A stretch of 64,000 bases of DNA from an uncultured Pelagibacteraceae bacterium (lineage in GTDB: Bacteria > Pseudomonadota > Alphaproteobacteria > Pelagibacterales > Pelagibacteraceae), in assembly GCA_902567945.1 (NCBI GenBank), contig CACFOC010000002.1, positions 37,436 to 101,435 on the forward strand, read 5' to 3'. A program made the position numbers and the translations under genes. The number at the start of each line of letters is the position of its first letter. Position 1 is the stretch's first letter. The notes below the pieces were generated by a model. That model saw nothing but the letters and a program-made list of their open reading frames with translations, was not told where the DNA came from and ran no database searches. This document shows, piece after piece, positions 1 through 9,362 of this stretch.

Positions 1-1
1 G

Positions 2-619
2 CTATTCTTTATTAATATATCTCAAGTAACGATTTTGAAAACTTAAATCATCCTTGAAAGCTCCAAGAAAATAATTAGTCACTGTAGTCGTATCTTCTTT
101 TCTAACGCCTCTATTTGTCATACACTGGTGAGAGGCATCTATGGTAACAGCGACACCTCTTGGTTGTAAAACGTCCATTATGGTTCTCGCAATTTGCATT
201 GTTAAACGTTCTTGTGTTTGCAATCTTTTTGAGAAAACTTCTACTACTCTCGCTAATTTACTTAAGCCTACAACCTTATTTGAAGGGATATAAGCAACAT
301 GTGCCACGCCAGTAATAGGAGCCATATGATGTTCACAATGACTTTGAATGCTTATATTTTTTTCGATAACCATGTCGTCGTAACCTTCCACTTCGGTAAA
401 AGTTTTTGATAAAAATTGGGCTGGATTTTGGGTGTAGCCTCTAAAATATTCTCTGTATGCCTTAATAACTCTTTTTGGCGTTGATTTTAAACCTTCTCGT
501 TCTGGATTTTCTCCTATCCATTCAATAATTGTTTTAACTGCCTCTTCTGCTTTTTCATCAGAGACTTGTTGTGTCTTTTTTTGCAATTGTTCTGTATCTT
601 TGTCTTTAACTAGTTTCAT
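2..619 (-). CDS. folE: GTP cyclohydrolase I
   Basis: Translation has FolE motifs (SHCEHHMAPITGVAHVAYIP, QERLTMQIA, SHQCMTNRGVRK); complete, 205 aa. Confidence 0.95.
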   Translation of the reverse strand: MKLVKDKDTEQLQKKTQQVSDEKAEEAVKTIIEWIGENPEREGLKSTPKRVIKAYREYFRGYTQNPAQFLSKTFTEVEGYDDMVIEKNISIQSHCEHHMAPITGVAHVAYIPSNKVVGLSKLARVVEVFSKRLQTQERLTMQIARTIMDVLQPRGVAVTIDASHQCMTNRGVRKEDTTTVTNYFLGAFKDDLSFQNRYLRYINKE

Positions 620-662
620 GTTATTAATTTAATTAATTATTAATATCTATATAATATATTTT

Positions 663-1130
663 ATGTTTAAAAAAAGAGATAATATTCAAGAAGTAGAGGA
701 AGGCAAGTATTTATCGCCTAAATTTGATAAAAATGGCCTTATACCAGTTATAACCACTGACTTCAAAACTGGAGACATTTTGATGCATGGCTATATGAAT
801 GCAGAAGCATTGAAAAAAACTATTGAGACAAAAGAAGCTCATTACTGGAGTCGATCAAGAAATAAAATTTGGCACAAGGGTCAAGTTAGTGGATTTATAC
901 AAAAAATTAAAGAAATAAGAATTGATGATGATCAGGATTCTATTTGGTTAACTGTAGATATTAATGATGGAGCTAGTTGCCATGTAGGCTATCGATCTTG
1001 TTTTTATAGATCAATACCATTAGGTAAAATTGTAAATAGTGAAAAAGTTGAAATGAAGTTTGAAGAAAAAAATAAAGTTTTCGATCCTAAAAAAGTTTAT
1101 AAAGATGAACCAAACCCTACTGAACTTTAA
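663..1130 (+). CDS. hisI: phosphoribosyl-AMP cyclohydrolase
   Basis: HGYMNAEAL, SRSRNKIWHKGQVSG, DDGASCHVGYRSCFYR motifs typical of HisI. Confidence 0.92.
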   Translation: MFKKRDNIQEVEEGKYLSPKFDKNGLIPVITTDFKTGDILMHGYMNAEALKKTIETKEAHYWSRSRNKIWHKGQVSGFIQKIKEIRIDDDQDSIWLTVDINDGASCHVGYRSCFYRSIPLGKIVNSEKVEMKFEEKNKVFDPKKVYKDEPNPTEL

Positions 1131-1507
1131 TGAGTGATAAATTTCAAAAAAATGTACTTGGTGAAAAACTGGAACCTTGTTCAACCGAACCTCTAACAGG
1201 TTGGTTTAGAGATGGTTGTTGCAATACAGATAACAACGATCACGGAATTCATACTGTATGTGCAAGAGTTACTAAAGATTTTTTAGAATGGGCTAAGATA
1301 AATGGAAATGATTTAATCACACCTCATCCAGAATTTGATTTTCCAGGTTTAAAAGAAGGAGATAGTTGGTGTATCTGCGCTGCTACTTATGCTCAAGCAA
1401 TAGATGAGGGAAAAGCTTGCAAAATTTTTTTAAAAAAAACTAACAATAGAACCTTAAACTTAATTCCTCTAGAAAAATTAAAGAAATTTGCAATCGATCT
1501 TTCTTAA
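1130..1507 (+). CDS. DUF2237 family protein
   Basis: NVLGEKLEPCSTEPLTGWFRDGCC..., GLKEGDSWCICAATYAQA typical of DUF2237; start overlaps the hisI stop (TAATG). Confidence 0.85.
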   Translation: MSDKFQKNVLGEKLEPCSTEPLTGWFRDGCCNTDNNDHGIHTVCARVTKDFLEWAKINGNDLITPHPEFDFPGLKEGDSWCICAATYAQAIDEGKACKIFLKKTNNRTLNLIPLEKLKKFAIDLS

Positions 1508-1516
1508 TTAAATTAA

Positions 1517-3124
1517 TTACATATTTCCGTATTTTGGTCCACCACCACCTTCTGGTGTTACCCATGTAATATTTTGAGATGGTTCTTTAATATCACAAGT
1601 TTTACAATGTATGCAGTTTTGTGAGTTAATAACAAACTTTTCATTTTGTACTTCGTACACGCCAACGGGACAATATCTTTGAGCGGGCTCATCATATTCT
1701 TTTAAAGTGTAGTTAATCGGTAAATTTGAATCTTTTAATTTAAGATGGACTGGTTGATTTTCTGTATGATTTGTTCCTGTCAAATAAACTGAGCTAGTTT
1801 TATCAAATGTTATTTTTCCATCAGGCTTTGGATATTCTATTTTTTTCATTTCATTGGCTGGTCTTAACGCTTCATGATCTGCATGATTGTGTTTCAAAGT
1901 TAAAGGTAATTTTCCTCTGAATAATATCTGATCTAAACCTGTAAAAATAATACCTAATATTAACCCCCAACTGAAACTTGGTTTAACATTTCTTGCTGCA
2001 TGCAATTCTTTATAAACCCAGCTTTTTTTAAATTTTTCTTCGTATATTGATAAATCTTTTTTATTTTTTATATTTTCAATAATAGTTTCAGCAGCGATAA
2101 TTCCACTTTTCATTGCCGTATGGGAACCCTTAATTTTTGGCATGTTAAGTGTCCCCGCATCACATCCGATTAGTAACCCACCTGGCATATACATTTTAGG
2201 TAAACTTTGAAGACCACCTTCAATCAAAGCTCTAGCACCAAATGCTATTCTTTTTCCGCCTTCCAACATTTTCTTAATATCTTTGTGTGTTTTAAACCTT
2301 TGAAATTCATCAAAGGGTGATAAATATGGGTTTTTATAGTCAAGGCCAATAACATAACCAATATAAATTTGTTTTTTTTCGGCATGATAAATAAAACTAC
2401 CGCCGTAAGTTTTGTTATCTAACGGCCAACCAGCTGTGTGCATAACTAAACCTTCTTGATGTTGTTGATCACTTACCTCCCATATTTCTTTAAAACCAAT
2501 ACCGTATTGTTGCGGATTTTTTTCTGCATCAAGATTATATTTTTTAATTAATTGTTTACCCAAATGACCTCTGCAACCTTCAGCAAATACTGTAACTTTT
2601 GCATGTAGCTCCATACCTTCTTGGTAGCCTTCTTTTTTATTTCCGTCTTTGTCCAAACCCATGTCTAAAGTAGCTACTCCTTTAATGGAACCATCATCCT
2701 TATAAAGAACTTCGCTAGCTGGAAAGCCTGGAAATATTTCTACACCTAATTTTTCTGCTTGTTCAGCTAACCAACGACAAAGGTTGGCTAGACTAATAAT
2801 ATAATTTTCATGATTTTTTTGTACTGAAGGCAAAAGCCATGTTGGCCAGCTCAAAGAGCTATTTTTGCCCAAAAATAAGAATTTTTCTTTAGAAACCTTT
2901 GTTTTAATGGGTGCTCCTTGTTCTTTCCATTTTGGTAAAATTTCATCAAGTGCTTTAGTCTCAAAAACATTTCCACTTAAAATATGGGAGCCAACCTCAG
3001 ATCCTTTCTCCAATATACAGACGTTTAAATTAGAATCGAGCTGTTTTAATTTTATCGCAGTAGTTAATCCTGCTGGACCAGCTCCAACAATAACTACATC
3101 ATATTCCATTGCTTCTCTTGGCAT
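1517..3124 (-). CDS. electron transfer flavoprotein-ubiquinone oxidoreductase (ETF-QO)
   Basis: N-terminal FAD motif VVIVGAGPAGL; C-terminal ferredoxin-like CIHCKTCDIKEPSQNITWVTPEGGGGPKYGNM typical of ETF-QO. Confidence 0.95.
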   Translation of the reverse strand: MPREAMEYDVVIVGAGPAGLTTAIKLKQLDSNLNVCILEKGSEVGSHILSGNVFETKALDEILPKWKEQGAPIKTKVSKEKFLFLGKNSSLSWPTWLLPSVQKNHENYIISLANLCRWLAEQAEKLGVEIFPGFPASEVLYKDDGSIKGVATLDMGLDKDGNKKEGYQEGMELHAKVTVFAEGCRGHLGKQLIKKYNLDAEKNPQQYGIGFKEIWEVSDQQHQEGLVMHTAGWPLDNKTYGGSFIYHAEKKQIYIGYVIGLDYKNPYLSPFDEFQRFKTHKDIKKMLEGGKRIAFGARALIEGGLQSLPKMYMPGGLLIGCDAGTLNMPKIKGSHTAMKSGIIAAETIIENIKNKKDLSIYEEKFKKSWVYKELHAARNVKPSFSWGLILGIIFTGLDQILFRGKLPLTLKHNHADHEALRPANEMKKIEYPKPDGKITFDKTSSVYLTGTNHTENQPVHLKLKDSNLPINYTLKEYDEPAQRYCPVGVYEVQNEKFVINSQNCIHCKTCDIKEPSQNITWVTPEGGGGPKYGNM

Positions 3125-3145
3125 ACGGCGACTATATCAAACTTT

Positions 3146-4099
3146 TTATTTTTGGATAGTATTCAGTTTATTTAGTTCTTCAAGAAACTGCGGTAAAGCT
3201 TCAAACAAATCTGCTTCTAAACCGTAGTCAGCAATACTAAAGATAGGAGCTTCACCGTCTTTATTTATAGCGACAATAATTTTACTTTCTTTCATTCCAG
3301 CTAAATGTTGAATTGCTCCGGAAATACCTACCGCTATATATAAATCGGGCACAACCACTTTACCTGTTTGTCCAACTTGATGATCGTTGCTTATATAACC
3401 GGCATCAACTGCAGCACGTGACGCTCCTACTGCTGCATTTAGTTTATCAGCAATAGCATTTATAAGTTTAAAATTCTCTCCACTTTGCATGCCTCTTCCG
3501 CCAGAAATTACAACTCTTGCAGTTCCGAGTTCTGGTCTTTCTGATTTGGTTTCTTCTCTTTTAATAAATTTAGAAATATTTGGAACATCAATAGCTTCAA
3601 TTTTTTCAATTGAAGAAGAACCACCAGAAGTAGGTGCTGCATCAAATGATGTAGGTCTTATCGTAATACATTTTTTTTTATCATTACTTTTAACTGTTGC
3701 AAACGCATTGCCTGCATAAATAGGTCTAACAAAAGTATCTTCACTGATGATTTTTACTATGTCGCTTACTTGAGATGTGTCTAGTAATGCAGCAACTCTT
3801 GGCATAAAATTTTTTCCAAAAGTATTTGCTGATGCTATTATATGAGTATATTTTTCTGCCAATTCTACAACTAATGGGGTTAAATTTTCTGCTAAATAAT
3901 TTTCATAATTAGCCGAATCGGATTGCAAAACTTTTTTAACTAATGAAACTGCAGCTACTTCTTTACAAACATTGTCACATTTACTACCTGCTACCAAAAC
4001 ATGAACATCTGAATTGATTTTAGATGCTGCATTAATCGAATTCAAAGAAAATGTTCTTAGTTTTGAATTATCGTGCTCTGCTATTACTAAAACTGACAT
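3146..4099 (-). CDS. etfA: electron transfer flavoprotein alpha subunit
   Basis: ETF-alpha FAD motif VVISGGRGM...VGASRAAVDAGYISNDHQVGQTGKVVVPDLYIAVGISGAIQHLAGM. Confidence 0.95.
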   Translation of the reverse strand: MSVLVIAEHDNSKLRTFSLNSINAASKINSDVHVLVAGSKCDNVCKEVAAVSLVKKVLQSDSANYENYLAENLTPLVVELAEKYTHIIASANTFGKNFMPRVAALLDTSQVSDIVKIISEDTFVRPIYAGNAFATVKSNDKKKCITIRPTSFDAAPTSGGSSSIEKIEAIDVPNISKFIKREETKSERPELGTARVVISGGRGMQSGENFKLINAIADKLNAAVGASRAAVDAGYISNDHQVGQTGKVVVPDLYIAVGISGAIQHLAGMKESKIIVAINKDGEAPIFSIADYGLEADLFEALPQFLEELNKLNTIQK

Positions 4100-4848
4100 T
4101 AGATTACTTTTGCCTCATTTTTAAGTTTACTAACAAGTTCAGCTACATTAGCTACCTTAACTCCACCTTTTCTTTTAGGAGGCTCTTCTACTTTTAACTG
4201 TTGAATCCTATTTGAAATATCAACACCTAAATCTTTGGCAATTAATTGTTCGATTGGTTTTTTCTTTGCTTTCATAATATTAGGTAATGAAGCATAACGA
4301 GGCTCATTAAGTCTTAAATCGCAAGTAACAACGGCTGGAAGGTTTATTTCTATTGTTTCTAAACCTTCATCTACCTCTCTAGTGACTTGAATTGTTTTTT
4401 CTTTTACTTCTACTTTTGATGCAAAGGTACCTTGTGCCCACCCTAACATTGATGAAAGCATTTGTCCTGTTTGGTTGCAGTCATCATCGATGGCTTGTTT
4501 ACCCATAAAAACAATATCTGGTTTTTCTTTTTCAATAACTTTTTTTAAAATCTTGGCCACCCCTAAAGGTTCAATATAACTATCTGCTTTAACATGAATT
4601 CCTCTATCTGCGCCAACAGCCAAAGCTTTTCTAACAGTTTCTTGCGCTTTTTCTTCTCCTATAGTAACCGCAATTACTTCTTTTGCTTTGTTTGATTCTT
4701 TTAGTTTTACTGCTTCTTCTATAGCATTATCATCTGGTGGATTAGTTGACATTTTAACATTATCAGTTTGTACACCTTTACCATCCTCTTTAACCCTAAT
4801 TTGGACGTTATAATCTATGACTCTTTTTACTGCGACTAAAATTTTCAT
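4099..4848 (-). CDS. etfB: electron transfer flavoprotein beta subunit
   Basis: [19 protein letters not shown]..., [29 protein letters not shown]; overlaps etfA start. Confidence 0.95.
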   Translation of the reverse strand: MKILVAVKRVIDYNVQIRVKEDGKGVQTDNVKMSTNPPDDNAIEEAVKLKESNKAKEVIAVTIGEEKAQETVRKALAVGADRGIHVKADSYIEPLGVAKILKKVIEKEKPDIVFMGKQAIDDDCNQTGQMLSSMLGWAQGTFASKVEVKEKTIQVTREVDEGLETIEINLPAVVTCDLRLNEPRYASLPNIMKAKKKPIEQLIAKDLGVDISNRIQQLKVEEPPKRKGGVKVANVAELVSKLKNEAKVI

Positions 4849-7281
4849 TTATGCTTTTAATAATTTGTTTTCTGGATCATAAGGACTCTCATCCAAAATT
4901 GTAGCGTCGTGCATTTTACCTAAAATATCAATTTTTAATTTTTGACCTGTTGTCGCAAGTTCAGGTTTAACCATCCCTAAAGCGATTGATTTATTTAACC
5001 TAAAGCCATAATCACCCCCTGTTGCTCTACCAACAACTTTGTTGTTTTGATAAATAGGGTTGTTTCCTAGAACATCTGCATCAGTTATATTATGTACTTC
5101 AAGTGTAACTAACTTGTTTTGAAAACCTTTTTCTCTCCATTTATTAAGAGCTTCTAGTCCTATAAAATTTCCTTTATTTGGGTGTACAAATCTGTCTAAC
5201 CCAGACTCGTAAGGTGAATACTCAATGGATAATTCTGTTCCTACTAATTTATACGATTTTTCAACTCTTAAACTGTTCATAGCTCTAATACCAAAGGGTT
5301 TTATACCTAGATCTTTTCCTGCTTCCATTAATTTATCAAATATATGATTTTGATATTCCATAGGATGATGAAGTTCCCAACCTAACTCTCCTACAAAGTT
5401 TACTCTCATTGCATTAACTGGTGCATAACCCACATTAATTTGTTTTGAACTCAGCCATTTAAAATTTCCGTTTGAAAAATCATCTTTTGAAACTCGTTGC
5501 ATTAGTTCTCTTGCTTTAGGTCCAGAAACAACCAATACACCAATACTGTTTGTTAAATTTTCAAACTGGACTGATCCATCTTTTGGCATCCATTTAAGTA
5601 TCCAGTCATGATCTAATCTTTGAAAGGCACCTGCTGATACTAGATAAAAACTGTCTTCGGCTTCTCTCATAATAGTGAATTCTGAGTGAACACCCCCTTT
5701 TGTATTAAGTGCGTGACATAAATTTATTCTACCAATTTTTTTTGGAAGTTTATTTGCAACTAAATAATCTAAAAATGTCTCTGCTTTTGGTCCTTTAATT
5801 CTGCATTTAGCAAATGCTGTCATATCTAAAAGACCAACATTCTCTTTCACGTTTTTGCATTCTTTTTCTACAGCTTTAAACCATTTTGATCTTCTGAATG
5901 ACCAATCATCTTTTTGTTCCATTCCATCTACTGCAAAAAAATTTGCTCTCTCCCAACCAAATTTTTGACCAAATACGGCGCCAAGATTCTTTAATCTTTC
6001 ATAACATGGTGCAGTTCTTAAAGGTCTTGCTGCAGATCTTTCTTCGTCAGGGTAGTGAATAATAAATACATTTCGATAAGCTTCTTCGTTCTTTTCTTTT
6101 AAATATGACTTGGTTGCATAATCACCATATCTTCTTGGTTCAACGCCAAGCATGTCAATTGTTGGTTCACCATCTATAATCCATTCTGCTAGTTGCCAAC
6201 CTGCTCCGCCCGCTGCTGTAATACCAAAGCTATGGCCTTCATTAATCCAAAAATTTTTCACTCCCCATGCAGGACCAACAATTGGATTTCCGTCTGGAGT
6301 ATAACAGATTGCTCCGTTATAAACTTTTTTTACACCCACTTCTTTAAAGATTGGAACTCTATGGTAAGCACTTTCAATATGAGGTGTAAGTCTTTCTAAA
6401 TCTTCTTGAAATAATTCATATTCTGAATCTTTTGATGGACCATCTACATAACAACATGGTGCACCATCTTCATATGGTCCTAATATTAATCCACCTGCTT
6501 CTTCTCTCATATACCAACGATTGTCACTGTCTCTAAGCACTCCCATTTCTGGAAGACCTTCTTTTTTTCTTTTTTGTATTTCCGGATGTGGTTCAGTAAC
6601 TATGTATTGATGTTCAACTGGTATTACTGGAATATCTAAACCAACCATTTTACCTGTTTGTCTAGCAAAATTTCCTGAACAAGAGACAACATGTTCGCAT
6701 TCAATTGTTCCTTTATCAGTTTCAACAATCCATCCATTTTTTGTTTGTTTAATTCCTACGACAGTTGTGCTTCTATAAATTTCTGCTCCTTTGTTTCTAG
6801 CCCCTGTAGCTAAAGCTTGAGTTAAATCAGCTGGCTGAATATATCCATCTTCAGGATGTTGAATTGCTCCAATCAATCCCTCAGTGTTGCACAGTGGCCA
6901 AATTTCTTTTACTTGTTCTGGCTTTAAAAATTTTACATTAACACCGATTGTTTGTGCTACTCCTGCATATTGATGATATTCATCCATTCTATCTTTTGTG
7001 CTTGCTAACCTTATATTTGACACAACGCTGAAACCTACATTCTTCCCAGTTTCTTTTTCTAATGTTTTGTAAAGATTGACTGCATACTTATGAAGTTGGC
7101 CCACTGAATAGCTCATATTAAAAAGGGGTAATAAGCCTGCTGCATGCCAAGTCGATCCAGAAGTTAGTTCTTTTCTTTCAACTAAAACAACATCTGACCA
7201 TCCTTTTTTTGCTAAATGGTAAAGCATACTTACTCCAACTACTCCACCACCTACTACGACAACTTTAGCTTTTGATTTCAT
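4849..7281 (-). CDS. FAD-dependent dimethylglycine/sarcosine dehydrogenase-like protein with C-terminal GcvT (folate-binding) domain
   Basis: N-terminal DAO-type FAD domain (VVVVGGGVVGVSMLYHLAKKGWSDVVLVERKELTSGSTWHAAGLLP); C-terminal GcvT-like domain (GELGWELHHPMEY). ORF extends to 7326; MKSKAKVVVVGGG is the likely start. Confidence 0.88.
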   Translation of the reverse strand: MKSKAKVVVVGGGVVGVSMLYHLAKKGWSDVVLVERKELTSGSTWHAAGLLPLFNMSYSVGQLHKYAVNLYKTLEKETGKNVGFSVVSNIRLASTKDRMDEYHQYAGVAQTIGVNVKFLKPEQVKEIWPLCNTEGLIGAIQHPEDGYIQPADLTQALATGARNKGAEIYRSTTVVGIKQTKNGWIVETDKGTIECEHVVSCSGNFARQTGKMVGLDIPVIPVEHQYIVTEPHPEIQKRKKEGLPEMGVLRDSDNRWYMREEAGGLILGPYEDGAPCCYVDGPSKDSEYELFQEDLERLTPHIESAYHRVPIFKEVGVKKVYNGAICYTPDGNPIVGPAWGVKNFWINEGHSFGITAAGGAGWQLAEWIIDGEPTIDMLGVEPRRYGDYATKSYLKEKNEEAYRNVFIIHYPDEERSAARPLRTAPCYERLKNLGAVFGQKFGWERANFFAVDGMEQKDDWSFRRSKWFKAVEKECKNVKENVGLLDMTAFAKCRIKGPKAETFLDYLVANKLPKKIGRINLCHALNTKGGVHSEFTIMREAEDSFYLVSAGAFQRLDHDWILKWMPKDGSVQFENLTNSIGVLVVSGPKARELMQRVSKDDFSNGNFKWLSSKQINVGYAPVNAMRVNFVGELGWELHHPMEYQNHIFDKLMEAGKDLGIKPFGIRAMNSLRVEKSYKLVGTELSIEYSPYESGLDRFVHPNKGNFIGLEALNKWREKGFQNKLVTLEVHNITDADVLGNNPIYQNNKVVGRATGGDYGFRLNKSIALGMVKPELATTGQKLKIDILGKMHDATILDESPYDPENKLLKA

Positions 7282-7337
7282 AAATAAATAAGGTAAATTT
7301 CTAAATATAACCATAAGATAGGTCAAGTTAGATTTAA

Positions 7338-7580
7338 ATGATTAAAAAAATTATACTTTTATTGGCAATTGTAGGACCTTTTGGTCTCTATTTTTTCTAT
7401 TCTTGGCTTAAAAAACTTCAAAATAAAAAAATTCCAATAGCAAAATTATCCATAACTAGCTTAATTCTACTCGTTATAGCGCTTGGTTTTTTAAGATTTT
7501 ATGGAGGTTTTGATCCTAATACTAAATATTCACCTGCAAAATATGAAGATGGAGAATTAAAACCAGCTGAAAATAAATAA
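7338..7580 (+). CDS. small membrane protein, probably DUF6111-like
   Basis: 80 aa with two hydrophobic segments; adjacent to the following ORF. Family assignment tentative. Confidence 0.6.
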   Translation: MIKKIILLLAIVGPFGLYFFYSWLKKLQNKKIPIAKLSITSLILLVIALGFLRFYGGFDPNTKYSPAKYEDGELKPAENK

Positions 7581-8041
7581 TGAAAATATTAATTAAATTA
7601 TTAGTTATTTTTTTTCTTTTTATAAAAATTTCTTATGCCGATCTTGTTAAACCAAATCCAAATCTTGGACCTTTTGATGTGCTTATGATTCAATTAAACT
7701 CACTAAAAAATAACGATAAACCGTTTAAAGATGCTGGTATTGAACAAACATGGGAATTTGCGCACCCTAACAACAAAGTAGTGACAGGTCCTTTAAATAA
7801 ATTTAAACAAATGATCTATAGTGAAAAATATAAAATATTAATAAGTCATGAAAATAGTGAAATAACAATATTAGAAGAGACTAAAGATATGTCTGTATAT
7901 AAAGTTACCGTCTTAACAAAAAATAAAAAAAAGTACTACTATATATGGCAGGTAGAAAGAGTTTTAATAGAAGGAGATTTAAAAAATTGTTGGATGACAA
8001 CGAGAGTATCAAATCCAAAATATGTAGGGGAAATTATATGA
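7580..8041 (+). CDS. DUF4864-like exported protein
   Basis: Signal peptide-like N-terminus; WEFAHPNNKVVTGPLNKFKQMI resembles DUF4864. Confidence 0.65.
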   Translation: MKILIKLLVIFFLFIKISYADLVKPNPNLGPFDVLMIQLNSLKNNDKPFKDAGIEQTWEFAHPNNKVVTGPLNKFKQMIYSEKYKILISHENSEITILEETKDMSVYKVTVLTKNKKKYYYIWQVERVLIEGDLKNCWMTTRVSNPKYVGEII

Positions 8042-8169
8042 CCGAAGAATTAGATAATATTTGTGAAGAGTGTAAAAAAGAAGACGAAAGTGTTTCTCAA
8101 AATTTAATTAAACATGGATATAAAATTTGTAATTCTTGTTATACTTCAAAAACAATTTTTCCAATTTAA
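8038..8169 (+). CDS. 43-aa Cys-rich (zinc-ribbon-like) small protein
   Basis: ATG at 8038 in an ATGA overlap with the upstream stop; translation MTEELDNICEECKKEDESVSQNLIKHGYKICNSCYTSKTIFPI has two CxxC pairs. The ORF track start at 7945 lies inside the upstream gene. Confidence 0.55.
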   Translation: MTEELDNICEECKKEDESVSQNLIKHGYKICNSCYTSKTIFPI

Positions 8170-8687
8170 GCTGGACCAAAAATTCTTAGTAACATTATCA
8201 AAACTATGGCTTGTACTAAAAATCCTATAACAACAACTCCGATTGCTCTCCAGGTACTTTCGTAATCCAAAGCTTGTCTTACAGCTATAACCATTGCGAT
8301 AAACATCCAAATCCCAGCTCCAATAAAAGTTATACTCATTATTTCTGGTGTAAAACCAAAAACTCTGATCAGTCCTGGTGCACTAGAAAAACCTATTGTT
8401 CTTAATAGTTCGCCATGATCAGATTTAGTTGTTGGTTCAGGAAAAAGTTTTGCACCAATAAAATAAATTAAATAAGCCCATATGTACCAACTTACCAGCG
8501 AAAGGACTGGAGCCATTAAAAAATTGGAAGCACCTAAAGATAACGCCCCAACTCCAGCGGCCAAACTTGATAAAATTACTACTAATGCTGCCTGAAATGT
8601 TGCAGATTTATCTGCTTCAACTTCTTCATAGAGACTTACATCCAATTTACATGCTCTTATAATTCTGTTTACAAATACTGAATTCAT
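8166..8687 (-). CDS. Yip1-family membrane protein
   Basis: Multi-pass hydrophobic 173-aa protein resembling the bacterial YIP1 family. Confidence 0.7.
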   Translation of the reverse strand: MNSVFVNRIIRACKLDVSLYEEVEADKSATFQAALVVILSSLAAGVGALSLGASNFLMAPVLSLVSWYIWAYLIYFIGAKLFPEPTTKSDHGELLRTIGFSSAPGLIRVFGFTPEIMSITFIGAGIWMFIAMVIAVRQALDYESTWRAIGVVVIGFLVQAIVLIMLLRIFGPA

Positions 8688-8735
8688 TTTTTCTCTATAT
8701 CATATTATTGCCACGAAGATATACGAAATAAAGAC

Positions 8736-9362
8736 ATGCTAAAAACTTTTATAAATTCTTTCGTATTATTTTTTATTACAATAGACACTATAGGAAATTT
8801 ACCGTTCTTTTTAAGTCTAACTGAGGATGCAAAATTCAAAAAAAGAACTCAAATAGCAATAAAGAGCACAATAATAGCTTTCTTTATATTAATTGCTTTT
8901 GCTTATATCGGTAGATATTTGTTAGAAGCCTTAGGTGTTACCTTAGACTCTTTAAAAATTGCCGGAGGAATTATTCTGATGTTTATAGCAATTGATATCC
9001 TTTTTGAAAAAAGAAAAATTAGGAGAGAAAAAAAAGTAGAGGAAGCGCTAGATGAAAAAAATTATGATGAAATTGTAGTTTTCCCAATTGCTATACCTTT
9101 TATTGCTGGCCCAGCTACATTAGCTACAATAATTCTTTTAATAGGAAACTACGCAAATTTTCCTGAATCTCATATAACTGTTGTTTTGGCATTAATTGCA
9201 GCTTTAATTGTCAGTTTGTTATTAATGATAGGTGGTAGTTATATTGTAAAGTTTTTACCTAAACAATTTTTGCATACTACTGCTAGAGTAATGGCTTTCA
9301 TACTTGCCGCGCTCGCAACGCAATTTGTTATTGATGGTATCAAAGCTAGCTTTAGTATTTAA
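8736..9362 (+). CDS. MarC family membrane protein
   Basis: MarC pattern: FFITIDTIGNLPFFLSLT..., FPIAIPFIAGPATLATIILL. Confidence 0.9.
   Translation: MLKTFINSFVLFFITIDTIGNLPFFLSLTEDAKFKKRTQIAIKSTIIAFFILIAFAYIGRYLLEALGVTLDSLKIAGGIILMFIAIDILFEKRKIRREKKVEEALDEKNYDEIVVFPIAIPFIAGPATLATIILLIGNYANFPESHITVVLALIAALIVSLLLMIGGSYIVKFLPKQFLHTTARVMAFILAALATQFVIDGIKASFSI

Noticed and set aside
620-662. possible folE-associated riboswitch (THF-II/folE motif)
   Set aside because: The 43-nt folE/hisI spacer is almost pure A/T and cannot hold the structured motif.
2865-3227. plus-strand ORF overlapping ETF-QO and etfA
   Set aside because: Antisense shadow spanning the ends of two conserved genes.
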